A stretch of DNA of 64,000 bases from JALJPB01 sp963933115 (GTDB lineage Bacteria; Pseudomonadota; Gammaproteobacteria; Enterobacterales; Alteromonadaceae), in contig CAWVSL010000005.1 in assembly GCA_963933115.1 (NCBI GenBank), positions 1-64,000 on the forward strand, read 5' to 3'. The notes beneath the pieces were generated by a model that was not told the origin of the DNA, ran no database searches, and saw nothing but the letters and a program-made list of their open reading frames with translations. The translations under genes were made by a program, and so were the position numbers. Below, in pieces: positions 16,011 to 25,350 of this stretch (position 1 is its first letter; each line of letters begins with the position of its first letter).

Positions 16011-16358
16011 ATGTCACGAGATTTAACCCAGTTTCCTGAAGATAATATTGGTGATGCTTTATGGAAAATGCAACAAGCCGGTGATGATTTATTCCGAATG
16101 AGAGAACTTGAGTTCTCTGTATTGTTTCCGAGTGAACTATTAGCCTTAAAATTTGGTCAGTTGCTTTTAGAGAATAATCAAAAAATTTCGTTTTGTCCGT
16201 TTCAAAATAACGACGAATTACCTTGGGAAATTACTGCTTATCCCGAGTTTCTTCCCTCTTATGAAAATATAGTGGCCTATCAAGACCTACTTGTTACAAG
16301 TGCTATGCCTTTAAAGGGAGAGTTTGATGGCTGGTACTGTATGAGTTCGAGTAAATAG
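16011..16358 (+). CDS. RraB-like ribonuclease E inhibitor family protein
   Basis: A 115-residue soluble protein similar to the RraB fold; E. coli RraB binds RNase E and restrains RNA decay. The C-terminal FDGWYCM corresponds to the YDGWGT of RraB, and the mid region (SVLFPSELLALKFGQLLLEN) fits the first domain helix. It lacks RraB's long acidic tail and is about 20 residues shorter, so it may be a paralogue with another partner. The Shine-Dalgarno is strong (AGAGAGGAATAATAA). A small cysteine-pair protein follows 59 bp downstream. Confidence 0.65.
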   Translation: MSRDLTQFPEDNIGDALWKMQQAGDDLFRMRELEFSVLFPSELLALKFGQLLLENNQKISFCPFQNNDELPWEITAYPEFLPSYENIVAYQDLLVTSAMPLKGEFDGWYCMSSSK

Positions 16359-16417
16359 CCTTATTAATTTTAAAGCCTATTTAATTATTTTTACTGTTTT
16401 TTTAAGTGACTGCACCA

Positions 16418-16651
16418 ATGATTGATTTAGATAAATTTTCAGCAATACAAAAAGCCAGTAAAGAGTCATTTTATCAGCAAAAAAAATTGATAAAAAAATT
16501 AATGTCAGGGCAACAAGTTTTGTGCTCTAAATGCCAACAAGTTATCCACCTTAATTTACCTATAACTGGTGAAGCTTCAACTGACAATAAAAGGTCTAGT
16601 ATTTCATGTGCTAAAGGCTGTACTGATATTCAACTCGATTTTATACTTTAA
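16418..16651 (+). CDS. Small protein with two cysteine pairs (possible zinc ribbon)
   Basis: A 77-residue protein with a helical basic first half (QQKKLIKKLMSGQQ) and two cysteine pairs, CSKC at 36-39 and CAKGC at 64-68, ending CTDIQLDFIL. The pairs could bind one zinc ion. I do not recognise a named family, but the pattern looks like a small conserved protein of marine gammaproteobacteria. A GTG at 16406 would add four residues; the ATG at 16418 is preferred. It follows the RraB-like gene and precedes a terminator. Confidence 0.65.
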   Translation: MIDLDKFSAIQKASKESFYQQKKLIKKLMSGQQVLCSKCQQVIHLNLPITGEASTDNKRSSISCAKGCTDIQLDFIL

Positions 16652-16657
16652 TGGTTT

Positions 16658-16696
16658 ACCAAGTAGAGGGAAACTTCCAATATCACTTGGTTTTTT
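16658..16696 (+). terminator. Terminator after the cysteine-pair protein
   Basis: ACCAAGT (16658-16664) pairs with ACTTGGT (16685-16691), with a smaller GGGA...TCC pairing inside the loop, followed by a T6 run. Confidence 0.65.
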
Positions 16697-16751
16697 GACT
16701 TATGGATTTCAATATTTTCAAAAGTTTACTGTTATTAGTCACATCTAATCA

Positions 16752-16790
16752 AAATCACAACTAATATTCTTACTATATCAGTTGTGATTT
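16752..16790. repeat. 11-bp inverted repeat between two terminators
   Basis: AAATCACAACT (16752-16762) and AGTTGTGATTT (16780-16790) are perfect complements with a 17-nt spacer. It lies in the convergent gap just beyond the purL terminator and may be a second, weaker stop signal. Confidence 0.5.
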
Positions 16791-16800
16791 ATCAGATAAT

Positions 16801-16827
16801 AAAAAAGCGCCTAATGGCGCTTTTTTT
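16801..16827. terminator. Bidirectional terminator at the purL 3' end
   Basis: AAAAAAGCGCC (16801-16811), loop TAAT, then GGCGCTTTTTT. The hairpin is flanked by A and T runs, so it can stop transcription from either side; purL ends 26 bp away. Confidence 0.85.
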
Positions 16828-16852
16828 GATACAAATAGCAAGTGAACTAATT

Positions 16853-19800
16853 TTAACCTATGAAGGCGCGAGCATTACGGAATATTCTTACCCATGGCGA
16901 ATCCTCTTGCCATTCGTCTGGATGCCAAGAGTTAGCCACTGTTCTAAAAACACGTTCAGGATGTGGCATCATAATAGTAACTCGGCCATCTGTTGTCGTT
17001 AGCGCAGTAATACCATCTGGAGACCCGTTCGGGTTTGCTGGATATGTTTCAGTAATTTGACCATAATTATCGACAAAACGCATCGATACTGCACCTGAGT
17101 CATTCGCTTCGCCAATAGCTTCTTCTGAGCTAAATTCTGCATGACCTTCGCCATGAGATACCGCAATTGGCATACGAGAACCCTCCATACCTTTAAACAG
17201 TACTGACGGGCTTTCTTGGATCTCAACTAGTGAAAAGCGAGCTTCAAAACGTTCAGATTTATTTTGGACAAAATGTGGCCAAACATCCGATCCAGGAATA
17301 ATCTCTTTTAGGTTTGATAGCATTTGACAGCCGTTACAAACACCTAATGAGAAAGTATCTGGGCGTTCAAAGAAGGCTTTGAACATTGTTTTTGCGCCTT
17401 TGTTGAATAAAATAGATTTTGCCCAACCTTCCCCAGCCCCTAATACATCACCGTATGAGAAACCACCACAGGCAACTAAACCATTAAAGTGAGCCAAGTC
17501 TGTGCGGCCGGCTAAAATATCAGACATGTGCACGTCAATAGCAATAAAACCAGCACGGTCGAAGGCTGCCGCCATTTCTACATGAGAGTTAACGCCTTGC
17601 TCACGTAAAATTGCAATCTTAGGGTTTGTTTGATTTTGAGCATCTTTTGCAATTAACTGAGCAACGATGTCTTCATTGATATCATAAGTTAATTCAGCAT
17701 GTAACCCAGGATCTTCAGTATCAAATTTAACGTCATGCTCTTGCTGTGCACAAATAGGGTTATCTCGCATTGATTGCATTTTCAATGTGGTTTGTGCCCA
17801 AGTCGTCCGATAATACGTACGAGAATTTTCCAGTACTACCTCACCATCACGGCTAAAACGAATGGTATCTTCGTTATTGATATGGCCAATGTCAGTGCAA
17901 CAATCTAAAATATTATATTCAGCGAATACTGCAAAAATAGCCTCAACATCGTTTTCACGAATTTGAATCACGGCACCAAGTTCTTCGTTAAACAACACAT
18001 CAACATCGTTGCCTGAGGTTGATGTAAACTTAGTTAGGTCAATATCAACACCGGTATGGCCAGCAAATGCCATTTCAACGACTGATGTGAATAATCCACC
18101 GTCAGAGATGTCATGATAAGCAATAAGTTTTTCATCACGAACAAGCGCTTGCATAGCATTAAAGAAGCCTTTTAACGTCTCCGGGCAATCAACATCAGGG
18201 GTTTCATTACCCAGTTGTTTATAGACTTGTGCTAAGCATGAACCACCTAAACGCATTTTACCTTTTGATAAGTCAATCGCTATTAGGCGGGTATCACCTA
18301 GATCAGTGCGAAGCTCAGGTGTTACAGTCTTACGAATATCTTCAACAACACCAAAAGCGGTGATAATTAATGACATTGGCGATGTTACCGACTTTTCAAC
18401 TAAAGTATTGTCGCCATTTCCGGTGGTTTTTTCTTCTGTCCATTGAGTACGCATAGACATTGAGTCTTTACCTACAGGGATAGTTAACCCTAGTGCAGGA
18501 CAAAGCTCTTCGCCAATGGCTTTAACGGCTTCATAAAGACCTGCATCTTCACCGGGGTGACCTGCTGGCGACATCCAATTAGCTGATAGTTTTATGCGGT
18601 TTAAATCGCCAATGTCAGTACCAGCAATGTTGGTTAAACTCTCCGCTACGGCTAAGCGAGCAGAAGCGCCAAAGTTTAATAAGGCAACGGGTGTCCGTTC
18701 ACCTAATGACATGGCTTCACCATGATAAGAGTCAAGTGCGCTAGCGGTAACGCCACAATCAGCTACGGGTACTTGCCAAGGACCGACCATTTGATCGCGG
18801 TTAACCATACCGGTTACTGATCGATCACCAATGGTAATTAAAAAGGTTTTTTCTGCAACAGTTGGTAATGATAAAATACGTTCTACGGCATCAGCTAAAT
18901 CAATATTTTTGACAACCAGTTCATCACCTTGTGCCGTTTTAGTAGTGACATCTTTATAAATTTTTGGTGTCTTACCTAATAAAACATCTAGCGGTAAGTC
19001 GATAGGAGTAGCTAATTCATCATTACCTGTAAAATGTTCGTCAGTAACGGTTAAATGTTCCTCTTCAGTCGCGCGACCTACAACGGCAAATGGTGCACGC
19101 TCACGTTGACATATTTTCTTAAAGGTTGCTAGATTTTCATCTGATACAGCAATGACATAGCGCTCTTGCGATTCGTTACACCAAATTTCATGAGGGGCCA
19201 TGCCACGTTCGTCGTTGGGTACATTACGAAGTTCAAAAATACCGCCACGACCACCGTCTGAAACCAGTTCAGGGAAAGCATTTGATAAACCACCGGCACC
19301 AACATCGTGAATAAAGGCGATAGGATTTTGCTCACCTAATTGCCAACATTTATCGATAACCTCTTGGCAGCGACGCTCCATTTCTGGATTTTCACGTTGC
19401 ACTGAAGCAAAGTCTAGGTTTTCAGCTGATTGGCCTGATGCCATTGAAGAAGCAGCCCCTCCGCCTAAACCAATGTTCATCGCAGGGCCACCAAGGGCAA
19501 TTAAATGGGCGCCAACGATTATTTCACGTTTTTGGACATGCTCATCACGAATATTACCTAGGCCACCAGCAAGCATAATTGGTTTGTGGTAACCACGTAC
19601 CTCAGAGCCATTAAATGAGTTCACTTGCTCTTCATAAGTGCGAAAATAACCTAGGATAGCAGGACGACCAAATTCATTATTAAATGCTGCGCCACCTAAT
19701 GGGCCTTCCATCATAATATCTAAGGCTGAAACGATACGATTTGGTTTACCAAAGTCGGTTTCCCACGGTTGTACAAAATTTGGAATACGTAGGTTCGACA

Positions 19801-20830
19801 CCGAAAAACCGACCAAGCCAGCTTTAGGTTTAGAACCAATACCTGTTGCGCCTTCATCACGAATTTCACCACCACTACCTGTTGCAGCACCCGGATAAGG
19901 AGAAATCGCAGTAGGGTGATTGTGAGTTTCAACCTTCATTAATATTTGAATATCTTCATGGTGGTAACCATAAACATTAGTTTCAGGGTTTGGGAAGAAA
20001 CGACCACCTTTATTACCCACCATAACAGCGGCGTTATCTTTATAAGCACTTAACACATAATCAGGATTAACTTCATGAGTGTTACGGATCATTTTAAATA
20101 ATGACTTAGCTTGCTTAACACCATCAATGGTCCAGTCTGCATTAAAAATTTTATGACGACAATGTTCTGAATTTGCTTGTGCAAACATGTAGAGTTCGAT
20201 GTCGTGTGGATTTCTGCCTAATTTAGTGAAATTTTCGAATAAATAATTAACCTCATCTGTTGCGAGTGCTAATCCTAAATCGGTATTAGCTTGAACTAAT
20301 GCGTTTTTACCACCCGTTTCAATATCAATAGCGGTTAATTGGCCGGGTTCAGCCGTCACAAAAAGAGAAGTGGCTTGGGCCATTTCGGTGAAGACGGTCT
20401 CCATCATGCGATCAGATAATAGGTTATTAAGTTGAGACTGCTGTGCTGTTGTTAATGCACTACTGCTTTCTGACAAAGAAACATAATAAGCCATTCCTCG
20501 CTCTAAGCGAGTAACTTTTTCTAATCCACAGTTATGGGCGATATCAGTAGACTTTGAAGACCAAGGTGAAATAGTTCCAGGGCGTGGGGTCACTATTAAA
20601 AGTTGGCCGACGGGGTCGTGTTCTTCAATAGTGGGCCCATACTTAAGTAGTTGTTGTAATACATGAGATTCTTCATCGCTAAGCTCTGAAGTAAGGTGAG
20701 CAAAATGGGTAAACTCAGCATAAATATCAGTAACAGCTAGCTTTAATTCAGCACATTGAGCTAATAATTTCTGGACTCTAAAGTCTGAAAGTGCCGGAGC
20801 GCCGCGAAGGGTTTTCATCAACATCGTCAT
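16853..20830 (-). CDS. purL: Phosphoribosylformylglycinamidine synthase (large form)
   Basis: Single-chain FGAM synthase converting FGAR, glutamine and ATP to FGAM in purine synthesis. The long gammaproteobacterial form is present: N-terminal linker (TPRPGTISPWSSKSTDIAHNC), two AIRS-type synthase domains (KVETHNHPTAISPYPGAATG; HDVGAGGLSNAFPELV; ASANWMSPAGHPGEDA-like KLSANWMSPAGHPGEDA) and a C-terminal glutaminase with nucleophile cysteine in LGVCNGCQMLSNL and MPHPERVFR at the end. A GTG at 20845 is possible, but the ATG at 20830 follows a GGTGA Shine-Dalgarno and gives 1325 aa, close to E. coli. It is divergent from mltF, the usual gammaproteobacterial arrangement. Confidence 0.97.
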   Translation of the reverse strand: MTMLMKTLRGAPALSDFRVQKLLAQCAELKLAVTDIYAEFTHFAHLTSELSDEESHVLQQLLKYGPTIEEHDPVGQLLIVTPRPGTISPWSSKSTDIAHNCGLEKVTRLERGMAYYVSLSESSSALTTAQQSQLNNLLSDRMMETVFTEMAQATSLFVTAEPGQLTAIDIETGGKNALVQANTDLGLALATDEVNYLFENFTKLGRNPHDIELYMFAQANSEHCRHKIFNADWTIDGVKQAKSLFKMIRNTHEVNPDYVLSAYKDNAAVMVGNKGGRFFPNPETNVYGYHHEDIQILMKVETHNHPTAISPYPGAATGSGGEIRDEGATGIGSKPKAGLVGFSVSNLRIPNFVQPWETDFGKPNRIVSALDIMMEGPLGGAAFNNEFGRPAILGYFRTYEEQVNSFNGSEVRGYHKPIMLAGGLGNIRDEHVQKREIIVGAHLIALGGPAMNIGLGGGAASSMASGQSAENLDFASVQRENPEMERRCQEVIDKCWQLGEQNPIAFIHDVGAGGLSNAFPELVSDGGRGGIFELRNVPNDERGMAPHEIWCNESQERYVIAVSDENLATFKKICQRERAPFAVVGRATEEEHLTVTDEHFTGNDELATPIDLPLDVLLGKTPKIYKDVTTKTAQGDELVVKNIDLADAVERILSLPTVAEKTFLITIGDRSVTGMVNRDQMVGPWQVPVADCGVTASALDSYHGEAMSLGERTPVALLNFGASARLAVAESLTNIAGTDIGDLNRIKLSANWMSPAGHPGEDAGLYEAVKAIGEELCPALGLTIPVGKDSMSMRTQWTEEKTTGNGDNTLVEKSVTSPMSLIITAFGVVEDIRKTVTPELRTDLGDTRLIAIDLSKGKMRLGGSCLAQVYKQLGNETPDVDCPETLKGFFNAMQALVRDEKLIAYHDISDGGLFTSVVEMAFAGHTGVDIDLTKFTSTSGNDVDVLFNEELGAVIQIRENDVEAIFAVFAEYNILDCCTDIGHINNEDTIRFSRDGEVVLENSRTYYRTTWAQTTLKMQSMRDNPICAQQEHDVKFDTEDPGLHAELTYDINEDIVAQLIAKDAQNQTNPKIAILREQGVNSHVEMAAAFDRAGFIAIDVHMSDILAGRTDLAHFNGLVACGGFSYGDVLGAGEGWAKSILFNKGAKTMFKAFFERPDTFSLGVCNGCQMLSNLKEIIPGSDVWPHFVQNKSERFEARFSLVEIQESPSVLFKGMEGSRMPIAVSHGEGHAEFSSEEAIGEANDSGAVSMRFVDNYGQITETYPANPNGSPDGITALTTTDGRVTIMMPHPERVFRTVANSWHPDEWQEDSPWVRIFRNARAFIG

Positions 20831-20907
20831 AAACGGTATCACCACTGGTTGGTTAGGCTAACTACTTTAATTATTGGGTAAATATAAAGTAGCAAAAAAT
20901 CGCGCGT

Positions 20908-20936
20908 ATTATAATGGAAAACTGCCCATTTGATAA
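20908..20936 (-). promoter_or_regulatory. Sigma-70 promoter candidate for purL
   Basis: On the minus strand, TTATCA (20931-20936) and TATAAT (20908-20913) are separated by 17 bp. The -10 is perfect and the -35 matches 4 of 6. No PurR box was recognised around it. Confidence 0.5.
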
Positions 20937-20991
20937 GTGATAAAAACAACCCATTCTAGCGAGATTATGAAATCAAAGAAAAAAAGGCTTT

Positions 20992-22470
20992 ATGTGTAAT
21001 CTAAATAGTAAGACAATGAGCACTATGAATCTATTTATCATTAAAAAACAGCTGTATTCCACTCTCCTCGTTAGCATAGTTTTGTTACTGCTAACTCTGT
21101 TGTCGGGCTGCGAGTCAAAATCTGACAAAGCGAGCTTACAACGAATAATTGACCGCGGTTATGTCAAAGTTGGTACGTTGTTTGGCCCTAACAGTTACTA
21201 TATTGGTTCTCAAGGTCCGGCTGGCTTTGAATATGAACTAGCTAAGGATTATGCTGACACAATTGGTGTTGAGCTAAGAATCATTCCAAGTTATAACCTT
21301 GAAGAGTTGTTTCCAAAACTCGATAGTGGTGAAGTTGATTTTCTTGCTGCAGGTCTAGCGGTCACTAAAAATCGGCTGGATGATTTTAGTTTTTCTCCTA
21401 GTTATCAAGAGGTCAGTCATAAGGTTGTCTTTAAGCAGGGTAATGAATGGCCTCGAGAATTAAAAGACTTATCCGGTACCCTAATGGTAACCTCAAGTTC
21501 AAGTCACGCTGAGAACCTACAAAATATTAAACTTGTTCATCCCGAATTAACCTGGCAAGAAACATCGGAACTTGATAATGAAGAATTATTAATACAAGTA
21601 CTTGAAGGAAAAATTGATTACACCATTATTGATAGCCATGTTTTAGCGATGAATCGTCGATATTACCCTGAAATTAGCATCGCATTTACTATTAAACCTG
21701 CTGAACCACTTGCTTGGTTAGTAAGTAAAAAAAATGACGCATCGATTCTCGCTAGTCTTATCGAGTTTTTTGGTAAAGTGCACCACGATGGTACCTTGTT
21801 GGTACTTGATGATAAATACTATGGCCATGTTGAAGAGTTTAACTATGTTGATACTCGTTTATTCATTAAAGCAGTGGATGATAAACTGCCAAAATATCAG
21901 GCGTTGTTTGAGAAGCATGGTCAAGACATTGATTGGCGATTATTAGCCGCTATTAGTTATCAAGAGTCGCATTGGGAACCGCATGCTCGCTCGTTTACAG
22001 GCGTTAGAGGTATGATGATGCTAACACTTGTTACCGCGAAACAAATGGGCATTAATAGTCGTTTAGATGCTGAGCAAAGTATTTTAGGTGGTGCTAAGTA
22101 TTTAAAAAGAATGATTAATAAAATGCCAGAACGTATTCCTGAACCAGACCGAACATGGTTTGCTCTTGCTTCATATAATGTTGGTTTTGGTCATTTAAAT
22201 GATGCTCGAATTATTACTCAGTATCAAGGGGGCGACCCTGATCGTTGGTTTGATGTTAAAACACGCTTACCACTGCTTAAACAAAAAAAATATTATAAAC
22301 ACACAAAGTATGGTTATGCCCGCGGTGATGAGCCTGTTGAGTATGTTCAAAGCATCCGACGTTATTATGAGAGTTTGTTATTTTTAGATGACAAAGCTAA
22401 AGAAGAACAATTGTTACTTGATAAGCTTGAACAAGAGAGAATTAACAATGAGACCTTAGTTAAAAATTAA
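20992..22470 (+). CDS. mltF: Membrane-bound lytic murein transglycosylase F
   Basis: Outer-membrane lipoprotein that cleaves peptidoglycan with formation of 1,6-anhydromuramic acid. A hydrophobic signal ends in the lipobox LLSGC (C40). Residues 45-275 form a periplasmic solute-binding-like domain (VGTLFGPNSYY, AGFEYELAKDYA, DFLAAGLAVTKNR), and 290-470 form the SLT domain with catalytic E325 in AISYQESHWEP, followed by GVRGMMMLT and ALASYNVGFGHLNDAR. AAAAAGGC lies before the ATG at 20992; an ATG at 21025 is a second option. At 492 aa it is near family length. It is divergent from purL. Confidence 0.93.
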   Translation: MCNLNSKTMSTMNLFIIKKQLYSTLLVSIVLLLLTLLSGCESKSDKASLQRIIDRGYVKVGTLFGPNSYYIGSQGPAGFEYELAKDYADTIGVELRIIPSYNLEELFPKLDSGEVDFLAAGLAVTKNRLDDFSFSPSYQEVSHKVVFKQGNEWPRELKDLSGTLMVTSSSSHAENLQNIKLVHPELTWQETSELDNEELLIQVLEGKIDYTIIDSHVLAMNRRYYPEISIAFTIKPAEPLAWLVSKKNDASILASLIEFFGKVHHDGTLLVLDDKYYGHVEEFNYVDTRLFIKAVDDKLPKYQALFEKHGQDIDWRLLAAISYQESHWEPHARSFTGVRGMMMLTLVTAKQMGINSRLDAEQSILGGAKYLKRMINKMPERIPEPDRTWFALASYNVGFGHLNDARIITQYQGGDPDRWFDVKTRLPLLKQKKYYKHTKYGYARGDEPVEYVQSIRRYYESLLFLDDKAKEEQLLLDKLEQERINNETLVKN

Positions 22471-22563
22471 ATTTTTAACTTTTAACTTTGTCATTAAAAC
22501 GTCACAAAGGTGGGTGATACTTAATTGAAATTAATTAAATTATAAAATAAGAAGAGACAACAA

Positions 22564-22692
22564 ATGAGAAACAAAAGAATAACATCATCATTGCAACGAA
22601 AGCGTCAATTGGCTCGTCGGTATCACAAAGTAGCTACCCGTCGCCAAGAGTTTTTTATTCAGACCCTTAATGAAGAAAGATCAGCAGATTAA
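22564..22692 (+). CDS. Small basic protein of 42 residues
   Basis: An ORF too short for most gene finders: it begins MRNKRITSSLQRKRQLARRY and ends FIQTLNEERSAD. It is strongly basic in the first 27 residues (R/K-rich helix) and acidic at the end. AAGAGACAACAA precedes the ATG, giving a usable Shine-Dalgarno. It lies 93 bp after mltF and ends 4 bp before the convergent tadA stop. I do not recognise a family; a nucleic-acid or ribosome-binding role is only a guess from charge. Confidence 0.6.
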   Translation: MRNKRITSSLQRKRQLARRYHKVATRRQEFFIQTLNEERSAD

Positions 22693-22696
22693 CTCA

Positions 22697-23218
22697 TTAA
22701 CCTTTTTGCTGTTTTCTTTCGATTTTTTTCTCAGTTCGGCGCCTTTTAAAAAAAGCGGAAAGTAGGGTACTACACTCGTCCGCCAATATTCCCTCTCTTA
22801 CTTCAATCTGATGATTTAATCCTTGGTGATTAACTAAATTAAACAGACTACCTGCAGCTCCTGTTTTTTGATCTTTTGTTGCATAAACTAAGCGTTTTAT
22901 TCTGCCGTGCACTAATAATCCGGCACACATAGAACAAGGCTCTAAAGTGACGTATAAGGTACAGTCCAACAGTCTATAATTTTGTAAGACTTCCCCCGCT
23001 TGACGTATTGCTATCATTTCTGCATGAGCTGAGGGATCGTTTAACATAATTGATTGATTAAAGCCTTCACCAATCACTTCACCATTAGCAACTACAACCG
23101 CACCAACAGGAATTTCATTATGAGACTCTGCTTGCTGTGCCAATTGATAGGCGCACTTCATGAAGTGGGCGTCAACTCTATCTTGCTCTGTATTTATATG
23201 ATCTTTTATCTCACTCAT
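22697..23218 (-). CDS. tadA: tRNA-specific adenosine deaminase
   Basis: Zinc enzyme that converts A34 to inosine in tRNA-Arg(ACG), needed to read CGN codons. The deaminase motifs are HAE (H65, E67 in SAHAEMIAIRQ) and PCSMC (C95, C98), which hold the zinc and the proton shuttle. A basic C-terminal tail (FFKRRRTEKKIERKQQKG) probably aids tRNA binding. It has 173 aa. Its ATG overlaps the hemW stop codon by 4 bp, so it is coupled to the hemW-rdgB transcript. Confidence 0.93.
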   Translation of the reverse strand: MSEIKDHINTEQDRVDAHFMKCAYQLAQQAESHNEIPVGAVVVANGEVIGEGFNQSIMLNDPSAHAEMIAIRQAGEVLQNYRLLDCTLYVTLEPCSMCAGLLVHGRIKRLVYATKDQKTGAAGSLFNLVNHQGLNHQIEVREGILADECSTLLSAFFKRRRTEKKIERKQQKG

Positions 23219-24360
23219 AAAAACATTTCCAATAGGTCATTTAAATAACGATGACCATGTTGGCTGACCTGCCAAGAGCCATTTCGTTGCTCCATAAACT
23301 GTTTCTTTTTCGCAAGTTCTAAGGTCGGTAAGACCGACTCGACTTCGAGCCCAGTAGCTTGTTGATAGTCATCTAAGGTAAAACTTGAGTACAACCTTAA
23401 TCTATTCATCATATACTCAAAGGGTAATTCACTGTCTTTAACCGTTATTAGATGATCTAAATGTTCACGCTCTTTGTCTAAATAACCTTTAGGGTGTTTT
23501 ACTTTCACTGTTCGAAATATTGAGTTGTTTTTAGCATCAGTGATCTTGCCATGAGCGCCACAGCCAATACCTATATAGTCACCAAACTGCCAATAATTAA
23601 GATTATGCTGGCACTGAAACTCAGGTTTACTAAAAGCCGAGATTTCATATTGTTGATAACCTGCTTGAGCTAATAGCTCGATCCCTTTGTCTTGAATTTT
23701 CCATAGAACATCATCTTGAGGAAGCTTTGGAGGCTTAGAATGAAATGGTGTATTAGGCTCTATGGTTAATTGATACCAAGAAATATGAGTAGGATTTAAG
23801 TTTATGGCGGTTGTTAAATCATCTAAAGCATTGTCAATATTTTGCTGAGGTAAACCATGCATTAAATCTAAGTTAAAACTTTTTACACCACAGGTTTGCG
23901 CCAGCACTACCGCATTTTTTGCTTGATTACTGTCGTGAATTCGACCGAGCTTAATAAGTTTATCAGATTCAAAACTTTGAATCCCGATAGATAATCGTGA
24001 TACACCGCCATTGAAAAAGCCAATGAATTTGTCAGCTTCAACTGTTCCTGGATTAGCTTCTAGGGTTATTTCAATATCACTTTTATGTTCAAAACGCTGC
24101 AATACTTGTTGCAATAAGCTCTCAATTGCAGGCGGCGAGAATAAACTAGGTGTACCACCGCCAATAAAAATGCTGTACAGAGGGCGGTTTGATAAATTAA
24201 AACGCCGAATATCACTGTCTAAGTCAATAATTAGTTGCTCGATATATTCTTGCTCAGGGACATCATTTTTTAATGCATGGGAATTAAAATCGCAATAGGG
24301 ACACTTTTGCACACACCAAGGAATGTGAATATATAAAGATAAGGGGGGATTAACTAACAC
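23215..24360 (-). CDS. hemW: Radical SAM heme chaperone HemW
   Basis: Radical-SAM protein related to oxygen-independent coproporphyrinogen oxidase; HemW binds heme and delivers it to respiratory enzymes. The cluster motif is CVQKCPYCDFN with C16, C20 and C23; GGGTPSLF and TLEANPGTVE are family blocks, and a C-terminal HemN-like domain follows (FEYMMNRLRLYSSF). The start is GTG at 24360, supported by AAAGGA 6 nt upstream; the nearby ATG at 24365 is out of frame. It lies 9 bp after rdgB and overlaps tadA. Confidence 0.92.
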   Translation of the reverse strand: MLVNPPLSLYIHIPWCVQKCPYCDFNSHALKNDVPEQEYIEQLIIDLDSDIRRFNLSNRPLYSIFIGGGTPSLFSPPAIESLLQQVLQRFEHKSDIEITLEANPGTVEADKFIGFFNGGVSRLSIGIQSFESDKLIKLGRIHDSNQAKNAVVLAQTCGVKSFNLDLMHGLPQQNIDNALDDLTTAINLNPTHISWYQLTIEPNTPFHSKPPKLPQDDVLWKIQDKGIELLAQAGYQQYEISAFSKPEFQCQHNLNYWQFGDYIGIGCGAHGKITDAKNNSIFRTVKVKHPKGYLDKEREHLDHLITVKDSELPFEYMMNRLRLYSSFTLDDYQQATGLEVESVLPTLELAKKKQFMEQRNGSWQVSQHGHRYLNDLLEMFL

Positions 24361-24369
24361 GTCATTCCT

Positions 24370-24978
24370 TTAACTAGTATGTGAGGTTTTAGCTAACAGC
24401 AAAGGGACTAACTGGGCTAATGCTTTACCGCGATGACTCAATTGGTTTTTTAAATCACGGGGCAACTGTGCTGAAGTTAACTGATGTTTTTGTTGCCAAA
24501 ATACTGGGTCGTAACCAAACCCTTGAACACCTTGTTTTTCTCGGCATATACTACCTTCCCATACGCCGTGGCAAATTATTGGTGTTGGATCTTCACTGTT
24601 TTGCATATAGACCAATACACAGTGAAACCGAGCACTTCGTCTGTCATCAGCTATGTTTAATAACGAGTTTAATAATTTTGAGGTGTTAGCTTCATCACTA
24701 GCATTATCTCCGGCGTAACGAGCTGAATAAACACCTGGCGCCCCATTTAAAGCGTCCACAGCTAAACCAGAGTCATCAGCAATAGCTGGTAGACCAGTGA
24801 TTTTAGAAGCATGCCGTGCTTTTATAATGGCATTTTCAACAAAGGTAGAACCTGTTTCTGGAACATCAGGGACATTAAAATCACTTTGAGGAACAACATT
24901 AATTTTATGCTCACCAAGTAAACTGGCCAGTTCTTTAACTTTGCCCTTATTACCTGTGGCTAATACGATCGTTGACAT
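24370..24978 (-). CDS. rdgB: Non-canonical purine NTP pyrophosphatase (RdgB/HAM1)
   Basis: House-cleaning enzyme that hydrolyses dITP, XTP and similar nucleotides to monophosphates and PPi. Signature blocks: VLATGNKGKVKELASLL at the N-terminus, FVENAIIKARHASKITGLPAIADDSGL in the middle, GVYSARYAG, and GFGYDPVFW. At 202 aa it has the usual length. It is followed after 9 bp by hemW, the usual gammaproteobacterial order. Confidence 0.95.
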   Translation of the reverse strand: MSTIVLATGNKGKVKELASLLGEHKINVVPQSDFNVPDVPETGSTFVENAIIKARHASKITGLPAIADDSGLAVDALNGAPGVYSARYAGDNASDEANTSKLLNSLLNIADDRRSARFHCVLVYMQNSEDPTPIICHGVWEGSICREKQGVQGFGYDPVFWQQKHQLTSAQLPRDLKNQLSHRGKALAQLVPLLLAKTSHTS

Positions 24979-25350
24979 GACTACTCTTTAATTACTCTAT
25001 TGTTCGCGAGGTCTGCATAATACCTTAAAGTGTGAATCATTGAAAATAATGATAATGACGTTTGCTATTATTAACAAACAATTGAATTGGATTATTCATT
25101 GTTTTTATCTAGTCTATTAATTTTATTGTGATTACTTAGGACTGACACTTTTTATCTTAACAAAGCGAGTAAAGAGGGTAACGAGTTCATGATGAACGGG
25201 GGAGTTAAAGTTTGGTTTAACACTTCACATAACTAGGGGGTATTATTTTCAATATGAGGTGAATACAAAGCGAGGCTGAACAATTAAATGACTTACCTCA
25301 TTATACCTCATTCTTCGCTATTGATAATCAGCATGTCAAATCAAAAGTAA
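24979..25350. other. Intergenic region with short direct and inverted repeats
   Basis: The 372 bp hold no convincing gene. TACCTCATT occurs twice in tandem (25294-25302, 25304-25312), and its reverse complement ATGAGGT lies at 25254-25260. Near rdgB there is an A/T-rich AATAATGATAATGA stretch that resembles part of a Fur site but does not form the full palindrome. The promoter of rdgB-hemW-tadA must lie here, but I could not place it. Confidence 0.45.

Noticed and set aside
16853..20845. Several 60-75 codon ORFs inside purL on both strands
   Set aside because: They are out-of-frame shadows of the long, fully conserved purL frame.
25045..25065. Fur-box-like AATAATGATAATGA stretch near rdgB
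   Set aside because: Only one side resembles the consensus; the 7-1-7 palindrome is not formed, and nearby genes are not iron genes.
25190..25237. 15-codon ORF starting ATGATGAACGGG
   Set aside because: Too short, with no convincing Shine-Dalgarno and no context to support translation.
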